DNA of 64,000 nucleotides from Deinococcus hopiensis KR-140 (GTDB lineage Bacteria > Deinococcota > Deinococci > Deinococcales > Deinococcaceae). The first letter of the stretch is position 1; every line of letters starts with the position of its first letter. The stretch spans positions 236,168 to 300,167 of the forward strand of contig NZ_FWWU01000010.1 in assembly GCF_900176165.1 (NCBI RefSeq), read 5' to 3'. Made by a program: the position numbers and the translations under genes. Positions 33,661 to 43,105 of the stretch are shown piece after piece. The notes below the pieces were generated by a model. It did no database searches. It worked only from the letters and a program-made list of their open reading frames with translations, and had not been told where the DNA came from.

Positions 33661-34119
33661 CTGTCGCCGGGGCCGGGCGCCCCCACACGGCTTCAAGCCG
33701 GCACATCCTGCCCGGGTGGTCCGGTGAAGTTCGGCGCCTCAGGCCATGGCGAGGAGCAGCCGGGCCCAGGAACCTGATGGACGGGCAGCCCGCCGCACCA
33801 CACCGCTCCAGGGGAGAACCGGGCGCAGAACTGCCCGGCGCCCCAGCGGCTTGAAAGGGCGGCGAAGCTCCGCTGTGCCTCCACACCTTTGGCGATCTCC
33901 TGCGTCCAGACCACGCCGTCCTGGGTCCACGCCCCCTCCTCGCTGGAGTACCTTCCACCGGCCTGCAGGTGCCAGTGCGGCGTTTCTCAATTTGACGGCG
34001 CTGGGTGTAAACCCCCCTCTGCCGGTGGTGCAGTTGAGCGCTGAGCAGGAACAGCGCCTGAACGCCCGCCGCAGGTCCCGTTCAGCGTTCAGGCGGCACA
34101 CCCTCTTGTCGTGCGCATA
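33661..34119. other. Gap of decayed sequence
   Basis: Minus-strand scraps such as VVWTQEIAKGVEAQRSFAAL hint at another dead gene beyond the permease remnant, but no family or limits can be given. Confidence 0.35.
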
Positions 34120-34596
34120 CCGCGTTCGCAAAGCCACCGTTGGCGGCATTCGGGACGCCTGAATGGCCGGGATCAGACCAGCGAACGCGCCGATCAGGAT
34201 GGCCGAGGCGACCGCGCCTGCCCACGCCTCAACCGGGATCACGGCGGCCCGGCCCTCCGAACTGGCGTAGACAGCCGTCGCCACAGCTCCAGGCAGCACG
34301 CCGGCAACGCCGCCCATGATGGAGAGCAGAACCGACTCCGCGAGAAACTGCGTCCGGATTTGACCTCGCGCTGCGCCCAACCCACGGCGGAGGCCGATCT
34401 CCGAGCGGCGTTCAAGCACCGAGACGATCATGATGTTGGCCGCACCGACAGCCCCTACAGCCAGCGCCACCACTCCGAGTCCGGGAAAGAGGCTGTCGAA
34501 GGCCGACGCGGCGGCCCGAGCGGTCAGGACGTCCGGCGGCTCGTTTTCTCCCACGCGCGCTGAATGCACGGAGCTCTGTTCAGGGCCGAGGGTCCC
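34120..34596 (-). pseudogene. MacB/FtsX-type ABC permease, C-terminal remnant
   Basis: About 155 residues match the end of MacB-like permeases: the periplasmic tail (VGENEPPDVLTARAAASAF), then VVALAVGAVGAANIMIVSVL, ERRSEIGLRRGLGAARGQIR, TQFLAESVLLSIMGGVAGVL and PAIQASRMPPTVALRT. The normal stop after ALRT is missing, and the frame runs on into unrelated sequence. The N-terminal helix and most of the periplasmic domain are absent. It is joined in one open frame to the VanY-like remnant upstream. Confidence 0.82.
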
Positions 34597-34609
34597 GGTT
34601 ACCGCAGCC

Positions 34610-35073
34610 TGGGGTCGTGCGTGGGGTCGGCGTACATGGGCGGACACCCGCTGTGCCGGAGCGGCGTTCGTAGTGCCACGGCCCGTTGCGGTCGAGCTGG
34701 CGCGGGACGGCCCGGTGTCCACCGCGTTCCCCGACACCTGTGGAGACGTCTGCGGCGTGGCGACCCACCGGGCGGCTTCCCTGGCTGCGGCGCGTTGCGT
34801 CACTGCCTCAACGCGAAGTTGTTTCTGGTACGCCGGGGAACGCCAGCCGCCGGTGACCAAGACCTTGACGCCCCCGCCTGCAGCGGCCGTTGCCGCCTGA
34901 CGAAGGGCACCGGGGAGGGCCGGATCAAGCCTGGACACCGCCGGATACGCGTCATCAAAGGCGCTCACGCCGTTGGGAACGAGGCCGTTTGCCCGGCCCA
35001 GTTCCCATTGGGGGAATGGAGGCGCTGCGGGCGGCAGACCCGTCACGGCGGGTGGGTGCGGGGACGACGGCAC
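34610..35073 (-). pseudogene. VanY-like D,D-carboxypeptidase remnant
   Basis: GVSAFDDAYPAVSRLDPALP, VLVTGGWRSPAYQKQL and EAARWVATPQTSPQVSGNAV follow peptidase M15B (VanY). The zinc motif SxHxxGxAxD has Gln in place of His (SPQVSGNAVD). The C-terminal motif GPWHYE is present only in another frame near 34620. Both lesions argue for loss of function. VanY trims the terminal D-Ala of peptidoglycan precursors. Confidence 0.8.
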
Positions 35074-35170
35074 ATGCCGCCAGCCACCAAGGCAGGGTGT
35101 TGTCCGGATGTCTGTGGTTTTCGGTATGCGGGCGGTATGTTCCGGCGCGTAGCATTGGGGGTGCAGGGGT

Positions 35171-35700
35171 GTGCTGATCGTCGAGGACGAAGCTTAGCTG
35201 GCAGCAGCCGTCCGCGACAGCTTGCGTTTGGAAGCCAGCGCTGGGGACACCGCCCTGGAACTGCTGGGCGTAAGCGCCTACGACGTACGTTCCCGGGGCG
35301 CCTGGCGGTCTCGTCACCCGACGCCCCGTGGCGTTCCGTTCGGCAGCGGCTTGCCAATCCTCATGCTGACCGCTGCCGACCGGATCGGCGACAAAGCGTC
35401 TGGCTCTGGGCTCGGTGCCGACGCCCACCTCACGGAGCCGTTCGGGCTCCGGCAACTCGCGCTCAGGCCCAGGGCCCTCGACCGCAGGCGCGCGTACAGC
35501 AGGCCACCCGTGCGGGAGATGGCGGGCCTGCGGCTGGATCCGTTTCGCCGCGAGGTCTACCGGGAGGGCCGCCACGTCGCGCTGACCCGTACGCCGTGCG
35601 CATCACGGTTTCGGCCCTGCGCAAACGGCTCGGCGAGCCCTGGCTGATCTTTACCCGGCGTCGGCGACCGCATCAGCGCACGACCGGGCACCGAAGGCGG
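35171..35700 (+). pseudogene. OmpR/VanR-type response regulator, decayed
   Basis: VLIVEDEA is followed by an in-frame TAG. LAAAVRDSLRLEASAGDTAL lacks about ten residues that normally follow the first helix. The phosphorylation-site segment is lost, and PILMLTAADRIGDKASG and the linker ALDRRRAYSRPPV are recognisable. The winged helix is broken by a deletion before AVRITVSALRKRLGEPWLI, which is in another frame. It is divergent from the VanY-like remnant and directly precedes the kinase remnant. Confidence 0.8.
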
Positions 35701-35711
35701 GGGAGACGAAC

Positions 35712-36440
35712 GTGGATAGGGTGCCCGGGCTGCGCGTTCGCCTCAAACTCACCCTCAGCTACGCTGGGTTTCTGATGCTGGCCGGCGCTTTGCTGCTCTG
35801 TGCGGTGTGGGCATTCCTCCTGCGGGGAAGGCCATACAGCTGGTCTGTTCCCAGCCTGTCCGACTTCCTGCGTGCCCTCAACCTCCACAATTTTGGCCCC
35901 AACGTTTTCCTTCCGGCCGCACTTACGGTCTTGGCGTTTTTGCTGGTGTTCGGCCTTGTGGAGGAATGGATTCTCGCTGGCCGCATGCTTGCTCCCCTGA
36001 CCCGAATCACCGACGCCACGCGCATGGCCACGCGGCGATCGCTCACCCACCGCAGAACTCGCCGAACGCCTTCGACAGATGCTCACGCGCCTCGAAGCGC
36101 ACGTCGCCGAAACAGCGCAGGTTTGCCGCCACCGCCTCTCACGAACGCCGCACCCCGCTGGCGATCACGCGAACACTGCTCGGCGTGGCCCGCCATGGTC
36201 CGAACTGCGATGCCGGTGAGCTTGTCAACCGCCTTCACGCGGTCAACACCCGGGCGGCCCCTCCCGGTGCTGCCGGGCACGGCCTTCTCGCTCCGGGTGA
36301 TCGCCGTGAACCCCTCGGGCGTGAACAGCGTGCCCAGCGCGCCGCGGCCACCGTGAGCCGTCCACGTGCGGGCGGAGCCACGCCCACCCTGCTGGCGGCC
36401 CAGGGGGGCGACCGCCGCATCACCCTGCGCTGGAGCAGGA
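35712..36440 (+). pseudogene. VanS-type sensor kinase, decayed
   Basis: The N-terminus VRLKLTLSYAGFLMLAGALL and second helix VFLPAALTVLAFLLVFGLVE are intact, followed by EEWILAGRMLAPLTRITDAT. A frameshift near 36030 moves the rest to another frame: RFAATASHERRTPLAITRTL (phosphoacceptor His kept, but ELRT changed to ERRT) and GELVNRLHAVNTRA. Beyond that the ATPase domain is missing. Confidence 0.8.
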
Positions 36441-36486
36441 CGCCAAATGACGGGTGTGGGCGCAGAACAGCATCCCTCCCCGTTCA

Positions 36487-36553
36487 TGCTCCGCCCTGCT
36501 CGCCGCGGACAACGCAGGAGGCTCCTGTTGTCCGCGGCGAGCAGGGCGGAGCA
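36487..36553. repeat. Perfect 27-bp inverted repeat with 13-nt loop
   Basis: Arms 36487-36513 (TGCTCCGCCCTGC..GGACAAC) and 36527-36553 are exact complements, and the loop itself contains AGGAG/CTCCT. It sits in the decay zone after the VanS remnant, downstream of the convergent GGDEF-EAL gene. No T-run. Confidence 0.88.
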
Positions 36554-36668
36554 GAGCCCAGCGGGCCTTCTGACGCTCCGGGGGAGCCGTGCGGGCGGGA
36601 GCTCCAGGTGGGAACTTCGCCAGTGGAGCGTGGGGAGGAGCGGCGCCCACCCGGGCTGCGCTTGGACG

Positions 36669-38429
36669 TCAAGGAGCCGCGGCGTCTCTGGCGCGCAGTG
36701 GCGTTGGGCGACCGAACCAGTACCCCTGCAGGTAGGTGCATCCCAACGCCTCCAAGACCTCGGCTTGCTCGGCCGTTTCAACGCCTTCCGCCACCGTCGT
36801 GAGTCCGAAGGCGTGCGCGAGGGCGATCATGGCGCGGACCAGTTCCTTCGCGCGTTGCCCCTCACGGCTCTGCTCATGCACCTGGCGAGTAAAAGACCGG
36901 TCAATCTTCAAGATCTCCACCGGCAGACCGGCCAGGGCGGACAGGCTGCTGTAGCCGGTACCAAAATCGTCGAGCGCCAAGCGCAGGCCCAGACCAGACA
37001 GTGCTTGCAGGACTTCACTGCTGCGGACCGGGTCAAGCAGACTGTTTTCCGTGACCTCCAGCAAAACCCGCCGGGGCTCCACCCCCGTCTCCTGGATGAT
37101 CTGTTCGACGTGTGCCGCGAAGTCAGGCTGACCAAACTCCAAGGGACTGACGTTGACGCTCACACGCTTGAGGTGACGCCGGGCGACGGCAGTGCAGGCT
37201 TCGCGCAAAACCCATCTCCCAAGAGGAAGAATCAGACCGGAGGCTTCGGCCAGCGGAATAAATGCCATTGGATTGACCAGACCGTCTGGGCGAAGCCAGC
37301 GGATCAACGCTTCGTGCGCGGCTGTCGTTCGGCTCCGGGCGTCCACTATTGGCTGGTAATAGAGCTGAAATTCACCCCGCTCCAACGCGTGATGCAGTCC
37401 GGTGAGCATTTCCATCTCAGCGGATGTGTGCTGGTCACGCAGCACATTGAAAAACGTATGTCCGCCCCCGGCGCGTTTGGCGCGGTACATGGCCGTGTCC
37501 GCTTGGGAGAGCAGCGTTTCGGTGCCGGAGGCGTCGTCCGGATAGACACTCAGCCCCAGGCTCCAGTGCACAAAAAGCTCTTGACCGGCCAGAGAAAAGG
37601 GCGCAGCGAAGGCATGGCGGATGCGTTCGAGAATACGTCCGCTGTGGGTAGCGTCTGGTATGTCCGTGAAGAGCAGGGCGAATTCGTCGCCGCCCATGCG
37701 CGCCACCGTATCGCTGGACGCCACACACTCGCGGAGACGTGTCGCGGTGAGGCGCAGCAACTCGTCCCCGGCCGCATGCCCAAGGGTATCGTTGATCAGT
37801 TTGAAGCGGTCGAGGTCCATCAGTCCAAGCACAACCTTGTGCCCCGTGAGCTCAGCGCGGCGCATGGCCTGGGTGAGGCGCTGCCGGAAGTTCGCACGGT
37901 TGGGGAGACCTGTCAGGCTGTCCAGGAGCGCGAGGTCGCCGAGTTGCTGCAAGGTCACGTGGAGCCGCAACTCGTCCATGACGAGCTCGGCGAAATCTTC
38001 CAGAATGCCCTCTTCGTCGCGCGTAAAGGTACGGGGTACGGCGTCAATCACGCACACGGTGCCGAGGCGATATCCATCGGAAGTGCGGAGGGGCGCACCC
38101 GCGTAAAATCCAACTGTCTCATCGACGCTCACGCAGTTCATGCTGTTTACGCGTGGGTCTTGCCGGGCATCGGGGATCACCAGCACTTTGTCCTGCTGGA
38201 TGGCGATGGCACAGATAGATTCGCTGATGGGGGTTTCGGTCACTTCGATTCCGAGGCGCGACTTAAACCACTGCCGGTCCCGGTCCACCAGGGAGACGGC
38301 CGCCATCGGCATGTTGAGGTACCTGGCAGCAAGCGCAACGATACGGTCGAACTGGGGTTCGGGGAGGGTATCGAGGATGCCGAATCGGTGCAACTCCGCG
38401 AGGCGAGCTTCTTCATCGGTCAGGGTCAT
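36669..38429 (-). CDS. GAF-GGDEF-EAL cyclic-di-GMP turnover protein
   Basis: This 586-residue soluble protein starts at ATG 38429 behind GGAG. The N-terminal GAF sensor covers about 15-150 (QWFKSRLGIEVTETPISESI, LRTSDGYRLGTVCVID). A GGDEF domain with an intact active site (DSLTGLPNRANF, MGGDEFALLF near 245) is followed by an EAL domain with phosphodiesterase motifs EALIRW (about 372), NVSPLEF, EVTEN, LDDFGTGYSSL, KIDRSF, TVAEGVETAEQ and YLQGYWFGRP. Both catalytic sites look competent. With the riboswitch at 5.45 kb and the HD-GYP protein at 51-53 kb it belongs to the c-di-GMP theme of the window. Confidence 0.95.
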   Translation of the reverse strand: MTLTDEEARLAELHRFGILDTLPEPQFDRIVALAARYLNMPMAAVSLVDRDRQWFKSRLGIEVTETPISESICAIAIQQDKVLVIPDARQDPRVNSMNCVSVDETVGFYAGAPLRTSDGYRLGTVCVIDAVPRTFTRDEEGILEDFAELVMDELRLHVTLQQLGDLALLDSLTGLPNRANFRQRLTQAMRRAELTGHKVVLGLMDLDRFKLINDTLGHAAGDELLRLTATRLRECVASSDTVARMGGDEFALLFTDIPDATHSGRILERIRHAFAAPFSLAGQELFVHWSLGLSVYPDDASGTETLLSQADTAMYRAKRAGGGHTFFNVLRDQHTSAEMEMLTGLHHALERGEFQLYYQPIVDARSRTTAAHEALIRWLRPDGLVNPMAFIPLAEASGLILPLGRWVLREACTAVARRHLKRVSVNVSPLEFGQPDFAAHVEQIIQETGVEPRRVLLEVTENSLLDPVRSSEVLQALSGLGLRLALDDFGTGYSSLSALAGLPVEILKIDRSFTRQVHEQSREGQRAKELVRAMIALAHAFGLTTVAEGVETAEQAEVLEALGCTYLQGYWFGRPTPLRARDAAAP

Positions 38430-38605
38430 ACAGTCTCCAGGACGATGGGTATGGCGTCTGATGAAACGGCGGGAGACTCCATTATGACGGAGGAAAAGCG
38501 TGTGGGCCTGCCGGGATTTTGCGAAGGGCGAGTTGAGCCCGATTCAAACTGGAGAGGGGTGCGGCCCCCCATGCTGAACTGCGTCTCCTGCGCACCCGTG
38601 CAACT
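38430..38605. other. Promoter region of the GGDEF-EAL gene
   Basis: Short spacer between two minus-strand genes. No distinct box was identified. Confidence 0.3.
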
Positions 38606-38890
38606 TCAGCGTGACGGCATCATCTGTGCCATTGGGGCCGCTTTACAGGCGATTGCCGCACAAGACGTCGGTGCCTGGTCACGGCACGCTTCCCCTTCGG
38701 TGCCTGAACGGTGAACGCTCCAACCTTCGTCCTGAAGGCGCAGCATCAGCCGCGCCTTCAGGACGCCCAGGCCGGGGTGCTCCACGAACGCGGCGGATTG
38801 GTCCCGGCCTCCCTCAAAAATGGTAATGGCCGTGGGGTGGCTCTGCAACAAATGATGCGCCGCTCGGGCCGCTGCACCTTTCAGATTCCC
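38606..38890 (-). CDS. Possible small hypothetical protein
   Basis: A GC3-rich frame of about 95 residues (AAHHLLQSHPTAITIFEGGR, AAFVEHPGLGVLKARLML, RLQDEGWSVHRSGTEGEACR) looks coding. Start is uncertain: a GTG near 38900 follows AGGAAGG at a long spacing. No family is recognised, and no signal or membrane segment is seen. It could also be a decayed gene. Confidence 0.4.
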   Translation of the reverse strand, partial: GNLKGAAARAAHHLLQSHPTAITIFEGGRDQSAAFVEHPGLGVLKARLMLRLQDEGWSVHRSGTEGEACRDQAPTSCAAIACKAAPMAQMMPSR

Positions 38891-39186
38891 CGCCCACACG
38901 CACGAATTTGACCTTCCTGGGCAGCGGTGAGTGGGGCCATAAAGGAGGAGGGGGCGCCTCCCCTTTACCGGCACAAGTCGTTTGTGCCGTATAGGCGGCT
39001 GGAGTTGCATAGGCCCCGACGCGGCGGAATTCCAGTTTCCCTTCCGCCCAACTTGCTCTTCACCACGTGGTGCGGTGGCCGCCAGTCCCGCGCCTTAAAA
39101 AGCTCCCCCTGCCACCGGCTGAGGCCCTGCAGGAAGGGGGGCAGAGTTCGGCGCAAGTTGTCTGGGCGCGTAAAGCAGAAGCGTGT

Positions 39187-40386
39187 CTACTCCTGCAGTC
39201 TCAGATTTTTAGGCCACGCGAACCAGAACGTCGCCCCGTGCCCCGGCTTCCCTTCCGCCCATACCCGGCCTCCAAATCGCTCACAGGACCGGCGTACGGT
39301 CGCCAGCCCAATGCCCGACCCCTCATACTCCCTGGAAGGATGGAGACGCCCGAACAGCTGAAACAGCTTGTCCCTCGAGCGCATGTTAAAGCCCGTACCG
39401 TTGTCCTCCACCCCGATCAGGTGCTCCGCCTCCGTTTCCCGCACCATCACGTGCACGCGGGCCAGCTCCCGCCCTTTGGTGAACTTCAGGGCGTTTGCGA
39501 CGTACTCGTCCAGGATGAGGTAGAGCGCCTGGCGGTCTCCCTGCACCGTCGGCAGCGCGTCGTGGGTGATCTGAACCTCCCGGTCAGCCATCACTGGCTG
39601 CGCGTTCTTGAGCACGTCCTGCAAGACCGGGTTCAGGTCCACGCGCTGGAGCCGTACCCGCATGCTCCGCACCTGCATGTAGCGGTCGATCGAGGCCAGC
39701 AGGGCAATCACCTGCTGCACGGCACGCTCGGCGTTCGTCATGGGCCCAAGGAACTCTTCCGAGGGCCCGGGTAGGGCTTTGCGGAGCAGGCCCAGACAAC
39801 TCATGGCGCGCGCCACAGGCAGCTGAAGCTGCTGAATGAAGACCTTGACCGTCTGGTCGAGCTCCTGATTCAACGTGCGGACTGTCAGGGCTCTTTGCAG
39901 CAACTGTTGTTTTTGGGTGGCGTGCTCATCCAGTAGGTGCTGATGGGCCTGTTTGTACGCACTGACGTCGGTGATGCCCACGTAGAAATGCAAAAACGTG
40001 CCCTCACGTTGGATCACCGCGACGTCGACCTGCACGTTGGCCATACTGCCCTCGACCCGCAGCAGTTGAGCTTCTCCACGCTGCTTCAGTTGGCCCTTTG
40101 CCCCCTGCTTGAGCAGCGTGCCGAGTGATCCCCGAGAGGGAGGCGGCATGAACTCGTCCAGCCGTCTGCCGAGCAGCGCCTCAGGCGTGCGGCCAAGCAA
40201 GCCGCAGCCCGCTGCATTGACATTCTGAATACGCCCCTGGGAGTTCAACAGGAAGGCCGGGGTGGGAGCTTCGTAGAACAGGGTGGCGCTCCGCTGCTCG
40301 CTGACCTGGAGTTCCCGAACCTGTTCTTCAAGGGCTTGCAGCCGCCGCTGCACGGCTGGAGGCAGGGTGTGTTCTGAATCGGTCAT
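39187..40386 (-). CDS. PAS sensor kinase lacking the phosphoacceptor histidine
   Basis: This protein of about 399 residues starts at ATG 40386 behind GAGGAG. A coiled-coil start is followed by a PAS domain (ATLFYEAPTPAFLLNSQGRI, LGRTPEALLGRRLDEFMPPP) and PAC, then the dimerisation helices and a complete HATPase (LILDEYVANALKF, IGVEDNGTGFNMRSRDKLF, EGSGIGLATVRRSCERFGG). Where SHDLRTPL should stand, the sequence is IQQLQLPVARAMS: no His. It can bind ATP but should not autophosphorylate at the usual place. It may act as a heterodimer partner or a phosphatase-like or allosteric protein. No regulator gene is adjacent. Confidence 0.85.
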   Translation of the reverse strand: MTDSEHTLPPAVQRRLQALEEQVRELQVSEQRSATLFYEAPTPAFLLNSQGRIQNVNAAGCGLLGRTPEALLGRRLDEFMPPPSRGSLGTLLKQGAKGQLKQRGEAQLLRVEGSMANVQVDVAVIQREGTFLHFYVGITDVSAYKQAHQHLLDEHATQKQQLLQRALTVRTLNQELDQTVKVFIQQLQLPVARAMSCLGLLRKALPGPSEEFLGPMTNAERAVQQVIALLASIDRYMQVRSMRVRLQRVDLNPVLQDVLKNAQPVMADREVQITHDALPTVQGDRQALYLILDEYVANALKFTKGRELARVHVMVRETEAEHLIGVEDNGTGFNMRSRDKLFQLFGRLHPSREYEGSGIGLATVRRSCERFGGRVWAEGKPGHGATFWFAWPKNLRLQE

Positions 40387-40631
40387 GGCGTTGCTCCTCA
40401 AGTGTCTACCACAGCACCTTAGCCCAAGGTCAGGCGGGACAGGAGGACAGCGAGCAGCGGAGGGCAAAAAAGGCGCCCCCCTTGCCGCGCGGCCAAGGAG
40501 TACACGTTGTCCGCGGATCAGTCCGCTTGGGGCCTACTCCCTGGCTCCCCAGCTTTCCGGCGAACAGCTCGGGTGACGACTCAGCTGGTGGACACCGGGG
40601 TGGAAAGGGGTAAGGTGAGGCTATCTCGGAC

Positions 40632-41958
40632 GTGATCTGCTCCAATTGTGAACGCCTCCAAGCGCGTATCCGCGAGTTGGAAGCGCAGGTCGTGTGGACG
40701 GGCGAGACCTCACGTCCGGCCCCCCAGCCAGGACCAGGTCTGGCAGAAGAAGCCCAGGAGCGGACGCCATAGGGGCGGTCCACCCTTCCGGTGGTCAGGT
40801 GGGGCACCCAGGAACCACCTTGAAGATGGGCGCCTCACCCGGCAAAGTGGTCGTCCTGCCGGTGACGGGAACTTGCGGCTGCCGGCACCGCTGGAACGGG
40901 GCCGAAGTGCAAGTCTTGCTGGCCCGGCAAGTGCTGGACCTGCCAGAAGTCCAGCTGCAGGTGCCGGAGTGGCAGGCCGAGGAGAAGGTCTGTCCGCGCT
41001 GTCACGAAAGAGAGCAGGCGGCGTTTCCAGGGAACGTACGCGGTCAGGGGCAGTACGGCCCCCGGTTCCAGGCTTTGGCGGTGTAGCGGGGCGTGGCCCA
41101 GTTCCTCCCCTTCAGGCGTGTGGGCGACGTGCTCGAAACGCTCTGCGGCCAGCCTTCCAGGGAAGGGATCCTCGCGCCACATCTCAACCTCGACACAGAG
41201 TGGTTGGCTGGATTCGGGGCGGCTCTGAAGGAAGCATTGCTCAAAGAACCCCCCTTCTGCACGTGGACGAGACGGGCAGCAAGGTGGGCGGCAAGCTCGC
41301 CCGGGTGCCATCAGCAGCAAGCAACTCACCCCCTACGGGCACGACCCGCACCGCGGGCCCGGCGGCCATCCAATCGGTGGGGTCTTGCCTCGGGACAGCG
41401 GCGTGTTGATGCGTGATGCCCGGCTCACGTACTTCCAACGCTCTGCAAAACACGCGCTGTGGAACGCCTACCTGCTTCGGGAGTTGCCTGGCCTCCACGA
41501 ACAACTGGACCAGGACTGGGCGGGAGAACTACGCGCTGCGCTGCAACTCGCCTACCATCAACACAAGGCGGGCACCCTCGCTCAGGCAGAGAAAACTGCG
41601 TTCCTGATGCGCTTTGATACATTCCTGGAAGCGGGGTTGGTCTCCAACCCCGCGAGGAGAGCCGGTTCCCGAGCGGCGGGGACGGGTGAAGCAGTCCCCG
41701 GGGCGCAACCTCGCCCTTCGATGTCAGAAGCACCGGGACAAGGTGCTGTGCTTTCTCCAGGAGGACGGCGTACCGTTCGACAACAACCAAGCCGAGCGAG
41801 ACATAGGGATGGTGCGTGAAGCGAAAGATGTCCGGTGGCGGCCGCTCCGCTGTGGGTGGAAAGAATTTCTGCCGCATTCGCAGTTGCCTCTCCAAACTTC
41901 AGAAGCAAGGCTTCTCGATTTATAAAGGTTTGGTTGGCGTCTTCCGGAACGAGGCGCT
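40632..41958 (+). pseudogene. IS66-family transposase (TnpC), degenerate
   Basis: ICSNCERLQARIRELEAQVV is the usual IS66 leader. The zinc-ribbon segment VCPRCHEREQAAFPGNVRGQ, the DDE core scraps (RDARLTYFQRSAKHALWNAY) and the C-terminus LQKHRDKVLCFLQEDGVPFD, NNQAERDI follow in several frames with stops. QKQGFSIYKGLVGVFRN-like remains lie near 41930. Many lesions. No TnpA/TnpB partners. Confidence 0.85.
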
Positions 41959-42900
41959 TCTTCCTCGGCTCTCGTTCTCGTGCTGATTGATCACTATCAG
42001 AGGATATATAATAGTTTATAGAGAACGTGAGGATGTAGTACTATAGCGTACTGACTTGGAGCAGGCATGCAAGTCTGAGCTGGATAAATTATATGTAAAA
42101 CCCAATGCGATTGCTATCGATCAGTTCCATTTCAGCTATATATGAGGTCGTGGTTCTCGGGGAGTGCTACCAGAAAATGCCGGCCACACACTGGTGTCGG
42201 CATGTTATAATAATTACCAAAATTTTACTGGTAATTAATGTGACGACCACATTTCTGAGGGGAAATTGATAACAATACTGTCTTATGTCGACTTCCGTCG
42301 TAGGTAAAGGGAGATGGGAACTATTCAGTATGACAGCAGCTGTCATGTTAAATAATTCCGAGTAGTAAAGCCAGGTCTTTTCAAATAACCCCGGGTACGC
42401 GCCTCCATCACTTCGATCCCACAATGCCCCTGAATATGTATCTTGACTTTTTTGCCGACTCAGAGATCGCCTGAAAGGATGATCTTTGAGTCAGCTGAAA
42501 TAATGCTTCTTGCTCGAATGGATTGAGAGCAGGATCAGGATCAGACGTATTTAACTGACGTTTTTCCAAAAGCGCCTGTTCGCCGTTGGTATTGTAGGTA
42601 ATGATAAATGTGCTGTTCGTCGTACCTGAAAACCGGTTGAATCAATGATCTCTGGAATCGATTTTCCCTCATTTTTTGAGTTGGATGATCTGCCGGCGTG
42701 AAAGTTCAATTGGATGTTCGGGCTGGCGGTACGCCACTTCAAGCTCTTCAGATGTATGGTATGGAATCAAGGCGGCAGCTCTCGTATTTGGAGCCCATCT
42801 TAACTCTGTATCACGCCTCCAGAGCGGCCGGTCTTCGTGGATGAAAGTGGTTTCCAGATGGTCATGATGCGTGGGTACGCGCGCTTATAGTTCTGGGCGA
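41959..42900. other. AT-rich island with decayed foreign ORFs
   Basis: Base composition drops sharply (runs such as ATATATAATAGTTTATAG and ATGTTATAATAATTACC) compared with the surrounding GC-rich DNA. On the minus strand between 42880 and 42418, coding-like pieces can be read across frames: EDRPLWRRDTELRWAPNTRA, ALIPYHTSEELEVAYRQPEH, TFIITYNTNGEQALLEKRQL, TSDPDPALNPFEQEALFQL. A second piece (42424-42167) reads GLFEKTWLYYSELFNMTAAV. No family is recognised. It points to DNA acquired from a low-GC donor and then degraded. Confidence 0.7.
42330..42346. promoter_or_regulatory. 17-bp palindrome in the AT-rich island
   Basis: ATGACAGC-A-GCTGTCAT is perfect and operator-like. No promoter can be tied to it because the surrounding genes are decayed. 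Confidence 0.45.
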
Positions 42901-43105
42901 GCTCAGGGCCATGTTCCTGAAATCACGGACGCAACCAGACGTTGATCTGTGCCCTACAACTCACGGGGCCGATGGTCCCGCTTGTCTTCATCGTTCTCGC
43001 CTCTTTCTGTACACGGGGAATTCAGGAGGACCAAACCCCACGTCCTTGGTCCCGGCTTGGCTTCGGGAGGAACGCAGGGTTTCGGTGGGAGGGGGAAAGG
43101 TCAGT

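Noticed and set aside
30973..33696. 907-codon open frame on the minus strand
   Set aside because: It is antisense to the subtilisin and StyA genes, both with clear motifs. The frame is open only because of GC-rich codon use; it has no RBS or family.
33739..35073. A single 444-residue fusion protein (VanY plus permease)
   Set aside because: The frame joins remnants of two different genes, with broken motifs and missing parts; it is a decay product and not a true fusion.
36366..38714. 782-codon open frame on the plus strand
   Set aside because: Mirror of the GGDEF-EAL gene; low-complexity sequence without domains.
39187..40386. Decayed kinase
   Set aside because: Apart from the missing His there are no stops, shifts or lost ATPase motifs, so it was kept as a CDS.
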